Shown: one piece after another, positions 8,009 through 16,036 of the stretch
Layout: each line of letters begins with the position of its first letter
Numbering within the stretch: the stretch's first letter is position 1
Assembly (NCBI RefSeq): GCF_000177675.1
Contig: NZ_ADGX01000010.1
Coordinates: 35,126 to 99,125 of the forward strand
Reading direction: 5' to 3'
Length of the DNA stretch: 64,000 nucleotides
Source of the DNA: Parafrankia sp. EUN1f
GTDB taxonomy: Bacteria > Actinomycetota > Actinomycetes > Frankiales > Frankiaceae
Translations under genes and position numbers: made by a program
The notes under the pieces: generated by a model
What the model saw: the letters and a program-made list of their open reading frames with translations, nothing else
What the model was told of the DNA's origin: nothing
The model's database searches: none

Positions 8009-9496
8009 TCAGCGGTGGCGATGGGCCACCATCGGTAGGCCGCCCCTGGGGCGCAGGGTGACCAGCGGTTCGGGCACGACCGGAGTGTCGGACGCCGGGG
8101 TGAATGACCAGCGGCGAGCGATCGCAGCCAGTGTCAGCACGCCCTCGGCGACCGCGAAGCTGTTTCCGACGCACTGGCGGGGCCCGGCACCGAAGGGGAA
8201 GTAGGCGAAACGCGGCCGGTTGTCCGCCGCCCCCAGCCAGCGGGTGGGATCGAAGCGGTCGGGATCGGGCCACCAGCGCTCGTGGCGGTGCATCACCCAC
8301 TGGCTGAAGACCAGCGTTGACCCTGCGGGAAGCAGGTAGCCGGCTACCTCGTGGTCCGCGACGAGGTGGCGGCCCATCGCCCAGACCGGAGGATAGAGCC
8401 GCATCGACTCGGAGAACACCGCGTTCGTGTAGGTCAGCCTCGGCAGGTCCTCGATCGTGGGCGGCCGGCCGTCGAGGGCCGTGTCGAGCTCCTCCCGCAG
8501 CCGCGCCGCCACCGCCGGTTCGCCACCGAGCAGGTGGAACGTCCACGCCAGCGCGTTCGCGGTGGTCTCATGACCGGCGAGGAGCAGGGTCATCACTTCG
8601 TCGCGGATCTGGATGTCGTCCATCCGCTCGCCGGTGTCGGGATCCCGGGCGGCCAGCAGCAGCGACAGCAGGTCGGTGCCGGCTCCTGCGCTCGTGCCCG
8701 GTGCCTGGGCGGCGCGACGGCCGGTGATCATTTCGTGGACGGTGCGGTCGAGCGCTGCCCTGGCGCCCCGGCGCCGCCGTGCGGCTCGCAGCGGGAGGCG
8801 TTCCAGCCGCTCGAGGACGGGCAGGCCGGCCCGGCGCGCGACCGGCATGTTCTCGCTGACGGCGGTCCGCACGACGTCGACGACGTGGTCGGAGATGTCG
8901 ACGTCGAACAGCGTCCTGGCGACGATCGCCAGCGTCATCTCCGTCATTTCTGCGTGCAGGTCCAGGGACTGGCCGTCCCGCCAGGTCGCTGCGGTGGCCT
9001 CGGCGAGGGCGACGAACTGGCCGCTGTAGCCGGCCATCTGCTTCTTGTGGAACAGGGGCTGGATCAGCCGGCGCTGGCGCATGTGCGCCTCGCCGGCGCT
9101 GGTCAGCAGGCCCTGGCCGAGCAGGAGCGTGAGCGGCTGCGTGACGGTTGTCCGCGAGCCGGGGCCACGGACGACGGCCCCCTTGGCGTAAAGGCGGTGA
9201 CCGCTGACCAGCGCGTCGGCGATCGCGTCCGGGTCGGACACGAGGAAGGCGGACACCGGCCAGCTCGCCAGCCGCGCGATCGGCCCGTACCCACGGCGGA
9301 TCTCGGCGAGCCGGGTCAGCGGGTCGGCCCGCAGCCGCCGCACGGCCGCCATCGGCCCACTGGCCGGGCCGGGCACGTCGGTCGCGGCCCGCGGGGCCGA
9401 TTCCCGCGTGGACACCGGGGCCGCTGCGGTGGCCGGTCTGACCAGGGGAGAAGGAAACAGCGGGTGGTCGGGTTCGGATGCCGTCGGGCGCGTCAT
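8009..9496 (-). CDS. Cytochrome P450
   Basis: 495 residues from ATG 9496, chosen for AAGGAGG seven bases upstream; the frame is open further but without signal. It has the I-helix oxygen motif AGHETTANAL, the ExxR pair in ESMRLYPP, and the heme-binding FPFGAGPRQCVG with the thiolate Cys near residue 440. The length and the PERF-like DRFDPTRWL resemble class II/CYP102-CYP110-like fatty-acid or terpenoid hydroxylases. No ferredoxin or reductase lies nearby, so electron partners are encoded elsewhere. Substrate is unknown. Confidence 0.95.
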   Translation of the reverse strand: MTRPTASEPDHPLFPSPLVRPATAAAPVSTRESAPRAATDVPGPASGPMAAVRRLRADPLTRLAEIRRGYGPIARLASWPVSAFLVSDPDAIADALVSGHRLYAKGAVVRGPGSRTTVTQPLTLLLGQGLLTSAGEAHMRQRRLIQPLFHKKQMAGYSGQFVALAEATAATWRDGQSLDLHAEMTEMTLAIVARTLFDVDISDHVVDVVRTAVSENMPVARRAGLPVLERLERLPLRAARRRRGARAALDRTVHEMITGRRAAQAPGTSAGAGTDLLSLLLAARDPDTGERMDDIQIRDEVMTLLLAGHETTANALAWTFHLLGGEPAVAARLREELDTALDGRPPTIEDLPRLTYTNAVFSESMRLYPPVWAMGRHLVADHEVAGYLLPAGSTLVFSQWVMHRHERWWPDPDRFDPTRWLGAADNRPRFAYFPFGAGPRQCVGNSFAVAEGVLTLAAIARRWSFTPASDTPVVPEPLVTLRPRGGLPMVAHRHR

Positions 9497-9683
9497 GCGG
9501 CGCCTCCTTGTACCGACGTAGGGAAGGACGTAGAGAAGGCGGATCGGGACTGTCGAGGTGGGACACGGGCGGACCTTGGTCCGTGCGGGCAGCGGCACGG
9601 CCGCGGTGGGCAGGCCGGGCGGTTCCTGACCGGCGAGGCCGGCAAGGTGCGCGCTGTGGTTCCGACGGTCATCCGGACGTCCG

Positions 9684-10313
9684 TCAGCCGGGAAGGAGGA
9701 CAAACGCCACCAGCAGGGCGATCTTCAGGGCGAGGACGAGGTCGCCGGCGGGACCGGACACGTGGGGCAGTCCGATCGCTGCCAGGACACGGGTGGCTGC
9801 CTCCCGGGCCTTCGGCCACAACAGCAGCACGACGCTGACGCCGCAGCCCGCAACAGCGGCCTGGATGCCGACCGGCTCGGCCGTGAACATGACGGCGATC
9901 GCCGACGCCGCCACCATCGCGAATGCCTTGATTCCGGCGATCGCCGACGCCGCCACCATCGCGAATGCCTTGATTCCGGCGATCGCCGACGCCGCCACCA
10001 TCGCGAATGCCTTGATTCCGGCGAACGCCACCAGCGCGTGCGCGCGGGGAAGCAGGACGGTGGCGAGGCCCGCCGAGATCAGGACCATGGCCAGCGTGGT
10101 CAGCCCGGTTGTCGGCTCCGGTTCGACCTCGGCCAGGCGAGCCATACGCAGGCCGGGAGCTGGGTGCTCGAGCCCGGAGACGGTCACCGCGAGCACGGTC
10201 AGCCCGGCGACGGCGGCCTGAACCACGCGCAGCACCAGCAGCGCGGCGAGAACGAAAAGCAGCCTGGTCGCGCGCCGCCGGCTGGCCGAAGTCACCACGG
10301 AGTTCATCGACAT
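9684..10313 (-). CDS. Polytopic membrane protein with triplicated segment
   Basis: About 209 residues if started at ATG 10313 (a second ATG is at 10307). Hydrophobic segments fill most of the chain. The centre contains GIKAFAMVAASAIA three times in a row, encoded by a perfect 42-bp repeat at 9895-10020, so a membrane-spanning stretch has been amplified. The ends (RRRATRLLFVLAALLVLRVV, and LALKIALLVAFVLLPG) are also membrane-like. I do not recognise a family. It lies 187 bases upstream of the P450 start on the same strand. Confidence 0.6.
   Translation of the reverse strand: MSMNSVVTSASRRRATRLLFVLAALLVLRVVQAAVAGLTVLAVTVSGLEHPAPGLRMARLAEVEPEPTTGLTTLAMVLISAGLATVLLPRAHALVAFAGIKAFAMVAASAIAGIKAFAMVAASAIAGIKAFAMVAASAIAVMFTAEPVGIQAAVAGCGVSVVLLLWPKAREAATRVLAAIGLPHVSGPAGDLVLALKIALLVAFVLLPG
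9895..10020. repeat. Three exact 42-bp tandem repeats
   Basis: Units at 9895-9936, 9937-9978 and 9979-10020 are identical and in frame with the membrane protein, encoding 14 residues each. Confidence 0.95.
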
Positions 10314-11136
10314 GGAGCATCGCTCCGCCGAGCACAATGTGCTGCTCGGCGACAGGGCAGCGGTCAACCGTTACCGGCAGGTGCTGAGCCTGCGCCGGGC
10401 CGTCGGTGCGTGCCCGTGACCTGGGCGATTCCGATCGACCCGGCCAAGGCGCCCCGGCTGGGCGCGGCACTCACCGCCCACCGCCCCGCTCGGCGTCTGG
10501 ACAGACCCGTGGGGCGCGTCCGTGCTGGTCACAGCGGTCGGAGACGGGACGGCGAACGTGCAGTGACGGCGAGTTCATAGTGGTCGTGGCGGATGTTCCG
10601 CATGAAGGGCTGCGACGACGAGGTTGCGCAGAGTGAGTGGGGCTGGTGGTGGAGGACCGGTGGTCGGTACTGAGCCTACGGGCTTGTGTCGGGAGCCCGT
10701 CTTCGCCCTGGCACGCGCGCCGCATGCACCCCATGCGCCGGGTGTGACGCCCGGGGGAAAGCCCAGGAACCGATGCCCATCTGTCGGGCACAGGCGAGGA
10801 AAGGCCGGAAGGGTGAATGAGATGAACCGTTGATGGAAGCCTCGTAATCAGAAGCGCGGTGAGTGCCCGGTGGTGTAGCGGGCTACACCACCGGTTGGGG
10901 AGTCCTCACCCTCGTGGCGAAGACCGTCTCGCGGAATCGTGTGAGACGACGAAGGACACTCCTCACCGGCACTTCAGCTGGCCGGATGCGTGCGCGGGGC
11001 CATTCTGGTGACCCGGCCGCGGAGCGGAAGGCCTGCCCCCACGCATGTCGATCCACATCGATCTCGGAGCACCCCGATCAGGCAGCTTCCCACGTCCTGC
11101 CCCGGCAAAAAGCTGAATATCGCTGACGCCCTACGG
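10314..11136. other. Intergenic region, possible gene scraps and one perfect dyad
   Basis: About 820 bases without a convincing gene. On the plus strand, 10290-10420 reads EFIDMEHRSAEHNVLLGDRA and then NRYRQVLSLRRAV before a stop, which looks like a scrap of a real helical protein, but no family can be fixed. A perfect dyad lies at 10867-10894. Confidence 0.45.
10867..10894. promoter_or_regulatory. Perfect 13-bp inverted repeat
   Basis: CCGGTGGTGTAGC and GCTACACCACCGG flank two G bases. There is no T-run on either side. It may be an operator or a factor-independent terminator. Confidence 0.5.
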
Positions 11137-12159
11137 ATGGCCGCGGGGAGAACTGTGCCTTTCGTCTGGTCCTGCATGCTCTGGGCGGCTTTCGCCGTAA
11201 GTATCACAGGAACGATCGCCGGAGCGAAGATCCTTGATCTCGACGGTGCGCAAGGTAAAGCCGTGAGCTACGGCTCGATCGCCCTCTCTCTCCTGGTGGG
11301 ATCGCTTCTGGCACGGCGAGAGCCCCTGAGATCGCTCCTCAGGCCGACGAAGATGCAATGGTTCTTGTTTCTTTTCAACGGCGGCATCGCCGAGGGTTCC
11401 TATCTCTTCGTTGACGGCAACAATGGTATCGGCCTCGCCGTTGGGATGGGACTGGTCGCCCTCGGAGCGGGTATTGGCCTGCTGAAACATCCGAACCGGT
11501 CCGCCGCCGGCCGGAATAATGTGCTCCGTCGGGCGCTGTCGCGTCGGCAGTCCACCATCCAGCGGCCGTTATCCGGCCATGATCGGGTGCTGCGTCGGCG
11601 TCGTGGCTGTCCACCGGTTCCGACGCCGGAGTTTCGCGGGGTTCCGGTTCCCGCCGAAGGTGATGTGTCGATGGACATCCGCTGGCGTCCGTCCTCGTTC
11701 ACCAGGACTCGTCGACCGTCGACCGTCCGTCCAGTGGAGCTGCCTGATCGCTTGACGTCGCTGGAGACGCCGGACGGTTCGAGCGCGGTCTGGTTTGACT
11801 TCGAGCGCGCTCTAAGCTCTAGCGTCGGGGCATGGTCACGATCGACGGGCTCGATGAGCGCGATCTCGGAGTCTCGGGCTCGCGCCGGCCGGATGTCACG
11901 CCCACCGAGCCGGACGCCGACTCCGATGCACCCCCCGTCCTCGTCGCGGGCCCGGATTTCCGACTCGACGCCGTCGGTATCGCTGACACGGCCGGCATCG
12001 CTGACATCAGCGGCAGCGCCGGCAGCGGCAGCGCCGGCAGCGGCAGCGACGTCGAGCACACCGTCGCCCCTCCGCTCACCGGTCTCACGATCGCCGAGGC
12101 GGCGAAGGCGACGGGCGTCAGCGCGCACACGCTGCGGTACTACGAGCGCGTGGATCTGA
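11137..12159 (+). CDS. Small multi-spanning membrane protein with overlong, doubtful 3' end
   Basis: ATG 11137 opens TVPFVWSCMLWAAFAVSITG, then KAVSYGSIALSLLVGSLLA, QWFLFLFNGGIAEGSYLF, and GIGLAVGMGLVALGAGIGLL: four likely membrane segments over about 120 residues. The rest of the frame, from about 11,510, is Arg/Ser/Pro-rich and crosses the MerR promoter and coding sequence in another phase, so the true stop has probably been lost by mutation. No good ribosome site is visible. Family unknown. Confidence 0.4.
   Translation: MAAGRTVPFVWSCMLWAAFAVSITGTIAGAKILDLDGAQGKAVSYGSIALSLLVGSLLARREPLRSLLRPTKMQWFLFLFNGGIAEGSYLFVDGNNGIGLAVGMGLVALGAGIGLLKHPNRSAAGRNNVLRRALSRRQSTIQRPLSGHDRVLRRRRGCPPVPTPEFRGVPVPAEGDVSMDIRWRPSSFTRTRRPSTVRPVELPDRLTSLETPDGSSAVWFDFERALSSSVGAWSRSTGSMSAISESRARAGRMSRPPSRTPTPMHPPSSSRARISDSTPSVSLTRPASLTSAAAPAAAAPAAAATSSTPSPLRSPVSRSPRRRRRRASARTRCGTTSAWI
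11795..11825 (+). promoter_or_regulatory. MerR-type promoter/operator
   Basis: TTGACT (11795) and TAGCGT (11820) are separated by 19 bases with the dyad GAGCGCGCTC between them. An overlong spacer with a central dyad is the hallmark of MerR-family autoregulated promoters. The MerR start follows seven bases later. Confidence 0.6.
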
Positions 12160-12442
12160 TGCTCGAGCGCGTGTCCCGAGCGCCGTCGAGTCATCGCCGA
12201 TACGACGATGAGGACCTGCGCTGGGTCGGGACACTGACCGCACTACGCCGCACCGGCATGCCGATCCGGCAGATCGCCCGGTATGCGGCGCTGGTCCGGG
12301 CTGGCGACGGCAACGAGGCGCGGCGACTCGACCTGCTGGCCGCGCACCGACGGCTCGTCGCCGAGCGGCTGGAGGAAGTCCGCCGTCATCTCACGGCCAT
12401 CGACAACAAGATCGATATCTATCGGAAGAAGGTCGACGACTG

Positions 12443-12443
<1 letters not shown>
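11832..12443 (+). CDS. MerR-family transcriptional regulator
   Basis: 203 residues. After an unusual 84-residue Gly/Ser/Asp-rich leader with [13 protein letters not shown], the MerR domain begins: [20 protein letters not shown] followed by ERVDLM, then [20 protein letters not shown] and a C-terminal coiled coil ([19 protein letters not shown]). It lacks effector cysteines, so it probably senses an organic or redox signal. Its stop overlaps the start of the aldo-keto reductase (TGATG), making a two-gene operon. The leader is not typical; an internal start nearer residue 80 is possible. Confidence 0.9.
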
Positions 12444-13435
<992 letters not shown>

Positions 13436-13678
13436 GTTGAAGGGCCTGAGTATCAGAGGGCCTGTCTCGTTCTCGGCTGAGACTCGGACGAGCCGGGCGG
13501 TACCACCGAGTCAGTCTGTTGCGTGCATCGAAGTAGCCCAAGACGGGCCCGCTTCCGCAGGCAAACGCGCAGGCCACCACCCAGATCGGAGTTCTGGAGC
13601 TCCACAGGGCAGGGCAGCGATGATTTTCCTGCTTCGTATGCGGCCGTGGCAACCGTCGCTGCCTCCGCTGCCTCCTGC
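13436..13678. other. Convergent intergenic region
   Basis: 243 bases between the aldo-keto reductase and the DUF2786 gene. A minus-strand frame here (…EAATVATAAYEAGKSS…) looks faintly coding and could be a frameshifted old C-terminus of the DUF2786 protein. Nothing firmer is visible. Confidence 0.35.
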
Positions 13679-15163
13679 TCAGGCTCCGGTGTTGGTGTTG
13701 GCACTGGCGTCGGCCACCTCGTCCCGGACACTGAGCGAGGCGAGATTGGCGGCGGCCCGGCCGAGGACGCCGCCTTCCACATCGGCGGCGTTCACGGTTT
13801 TCGCCACAACTTCGGGGAACATCCTCTCGGCCGCCTCCCGGACGCCGTCGTTGCGGGCGGCGAGTGCGGGCAACAGCCGGCTGTCGCCCGAGGCGGCAGC
13901 GGCGTCGGCACCCGCCTGCTCCGTCGCGGTCGCGAGTCGTTCGCCGATCCGGGTCGCGAAGGAGATGAGGAAGGACTTGCGGAACGCGCGGGTCCGGGAC
14001 CGGCCGTACCGGTCCTGGCGGCCGCCGGCCCGCGTCACCGCCGCGGTCGCCTGCACCAGCAGCGAGGTGTAGAGCAGCTCCACGGCCTCCAGATCCCTCG
14101 GGTACCCGATCACCGTCATGAACCCGAGGTTCCTCACCCAGATCGAGCGGCAACGGTTCGCCTCTGCGATCACGTTCAGCAGGATGGCCTTCGGCTCCTC
14201 ATAAGGGTTGCCGATGCCGATCCGGCTCGCGCCCGGCTCGTGCGCAGACGCAGACGCAGACGCAGACGATTCGCGAGCCGCCAGCAGCGCGTCATCGATG
14301 CTGTACCGGGCCATCAGCTGCTGGGCCTTGGTGGTCAGGGCCTCGGCCTCCTCCGCGAAGGTGGTCGATTCGGCCTTGGCCAGCAGCGCGCGGACCCTGT
14401 CCAGGACACGGGGATCGCCGACGGGGCCGCGGGCACCACGCCGTGCGGCCCCCGGCAGGGGCCCCAGCATCTGGATCGCGGGCAGGCCGTGGATCAGAAC
14501 AATCAGTTCGATGGCGTCGTGGATCACTTCGGCTCGCCCGCGGCCCTCGTGCGTGCCCCAGGCGTCCAGCAGTTCGTCATCGCCCCACCAGACGGTGGCG
14601 TCGAGGGCCTGCAACTGCGCATCCCACCGTTCGTCAACGGTGGCGGCGTCGTAGCCACGCATCATCGCGGCCACGATGTCGATGGCCATGCGCGCCGACC
14701 GGCTACCGACCTCGCGGCTGGCGAAGCGGTGGAGGTCCGCCGGTTGCCAGCCGCGGCGCCAGGCAGTGCTGACGGTGCGTTCGAGCCAGCCGGTCAGCGC
14801 CTGGTTGACGACCTGGTGCCCGCTCGACCCGGCCAGGTTCCGCACCTGTGCTGCCGCTGCGGCGGTGAGGCCGTTGACGTGGGCGTTCAGCGCCTCGGCG
14901 ATCATCAGGTCGGCGGTCTCCCGGAGCATCGTCCGGTGGTCATGCTCCTGATCGATTCGGCCTGCAGGACCCGCAGGACTTGCAGGACCCGCAGGACTTG
15001 CAGGACCCCCCGTAGGCCCTGTGTCACCGGCCTTGCCTGTGTCACCGGCCTTGCCTGTGTCACCGGCCTTGCCTGTGTGATCGGCTTGCGCGCGGGCACG
15101 CGCCTCGCGCGCCTGCTGCTTGGCCTTGCGCTTCTCGCGGTTCTCGCGGTTGCGAGTGCCCAT
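13679..15163 (-). CDS. DUF2786-domain protein with collagen-like repeats
   Basis: 494 residues from ATG 15163 (GCGAGG upstream). A basic leader (NRENREKRKAKQQAREARAR) is followed by GDTGKA three times (18-bp DNA repeats at about 15,020-15,075) and GPASPA repeats. The middle includes DPRVLDRVRALLAKAESTTF, EEAEALTTKAQQLMARYSID, the DUF2786 hallmark. Later VIAEANRCRSIW and SFLISFATRIGERL also fit. An ASASASA stretch lies between. DUF2786 proteins occur in actinobacteria and phages; the function is not known. Confidence 0.85.
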   Translation of the reverse strand: MGTRNRENREKRKAKQQAREARARAQADHTGKAGDTGKAGDTGKAGDTGPTGGPASPAGPASPAGPAGRIDQEHDHRTMLRETADLMIAEALNAHVNGLTAAAAAQVRNLAGSSGHQVVNQALTGWLERTVSTAWRRGWQPADLHRFASREVGSRSARMAIDIVAAMMRGYDAATVDERWDAQLQALDATVWWGDDELLDAWGTHEGRGRAEVIHDAIELIVLIHGLPAIQMLGPLPGAARRGARGPVGDPRVLDRVRALLAKAESTTFAEEAEALTTKAQQLMARYSIDDALLAARESSASASASAHEPGASRIGIGNPYEEPKAILLNVIAEANRCRSIWVRNLGFMTVIGYPRDLEAVELLYTSLLVQATAAVTRAGGRQDRYGRSRTRAFRKSFLISFATRIGERLATATEQAGADAAAASGDSRLLPALAARNDGVREAAERMFPEVVAKTVNAADVEGGVLGRAAANLASLSVRDEVADASANTNTGA

Positions 15164-15375
15164 GGTCGCCTCGCAACGGTTCGTCCGGCCGGCTGGTTCC
15201 GGTGGTAGCACCTGCTGCCAAGTATGCCAACCGCCCAGGAGTCGCTTGAGAGAAGCAATCGGTCTGGCCGAGGTGCGACAAGATGACGAAGCGGCCGTAA
15301 CGGCGCGGACGGGTCAGCCGATACCCTCCGGCGCCGAGGCCAGCGGCGGCACCTTCGCGAAGCCGGATCCGGTGG

Positions 15376-15610
15376 CACCTACCCGCGTTCACGGCCTACG
15401 CCACACCGCGGCCGTGCTGCTGTTCTCCGCCGGTGCCGACCGGAACGAGATCCGCGCCCTGCTCCGGCGCACACCAGGCTGGCCACCAGAGCGGAAATCT
15501 ACGCGCACATACTCACCAGGCTGCACCGCCTGTCAGCTACCGACCGTGGACGAATTGGGGAGGGGGATCGGGCCGCGGAAACGTGATCGTTTTCAACTGC
15601 AGTACTTGAG
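15376..15610 (+). pseudogene. Remnant 3' end of an older AICE integrase
   Basis: From about 15,376 the sequence follows the 3' end of the intact integrase: TRVHGLRHTAAVLLFSAGAD against TRVHDLRHTAASLLFSAGVD, with NEIRALLR shared. A deletion of about 60 bases removes the segment after the catalytic Tyr region, and frameshifts follow. Homology then runs through the integrase-att spacer and the attachment core up to 15,720. This is what remains of a previously integrated relative at the same tRNA. Confidence 0.85.
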
Positions 15611-15621
15611 CCTGGAAGCGG

Positions 15622-15660
15622 CAGAGCCCCGCAGCCTTGGATGGGGGCTGCGGGGCTCTG
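15622..15660. terminator. Hairpin beside the left attachment site
   Basis: CAGAGCCCCGCAGCC pairs with GGCTGCGGGGCTCTG across TTGGATGGG. The copy at 30233-30271 differs by one base that breaks a pair. Confidence 0.7.
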
Positions 15661-15678
15661 GCCTGTCTCAACCGTGCG

Positions 15679-15720
15679 TGCGCTCGGAGGGACTCGAACC
15701 CCCAACCTTTTGATCCGTAG
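15679..15720. other. attL core (tRNA-Arg 3' half copy)
   Basis: These 42 bases equal 30290-30331, the tRNA-Arg(ACG) sequence from the anticodon loop to the discriminator. Identity continues leftward to 15,601 (120 bases, two mismatches), and ends abruptly at 15,720/30,331. That abrupt end marks the crossover border of the element. Confidence 0.92.
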
Positions 15721-15733
15721 CCCTCGGCGCACC

Positions 15734-15835
15734 GTCCACGAACGTCCACCGACGTCCATCGGTGCAGGTCGCGGGCTCGGCGATGTCCACCGACGTCCAC
15801 GGGTGTCCACCCCGGTTGCAGTACAACTGCAGTAC
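15734..15835. promoter_or_regulatory. Left att-arm repeats
   Basis: GTCCACCGACGTCCA occurs at 15744-15758 and 15785-15799, with further GTCCAC copies at 15734 and 15805. A tandem TTGCAGTAC/AACTGCAGTAC pair ends the block at 15816-15835. The same AACTGCAGTAC pair lies in the right arm at 30194-30216. These are likely integrase and Xis arm sites. Confidence 0.6.
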
Positions 15836-16036
15836 GGCGGCTCGGGCCGTTGTAGTCACGGAGCGTTTGTAAATCCCGTTCATCCGTGGATTGGAGGGAT
15901 GTCGGCGCTCCGTCTCCTGCCACTCATATTGGCTTTCGCATCGCATAATCCGGAATCTCGTAGGTGGGCACCATCGGCATCGGACCATTGTTCGCGGTGG
16001 ATTCCTCCAGGCGGAGATGTTTCGGATCTCTACTGA

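Noticed and set aside
8351..9838. A 495-residue plus-strand open frame
   Set aside because: It is the antisense of the P450 gene. Its sequence is Arg/Gly/His-rich without motifs, and the P450 reading has all family motifs.
9895..10020. 42-bp repeats as a CRISPR array
   Set aside because: Contiguous identical units with no spacers, inside a coding frame.
10290..10420. Scrap of a DUF5753/Scr1-type regulator on the plus strand
   Set aside because: The segment looks helical and gene-like, but too short and without a firm motif to name.
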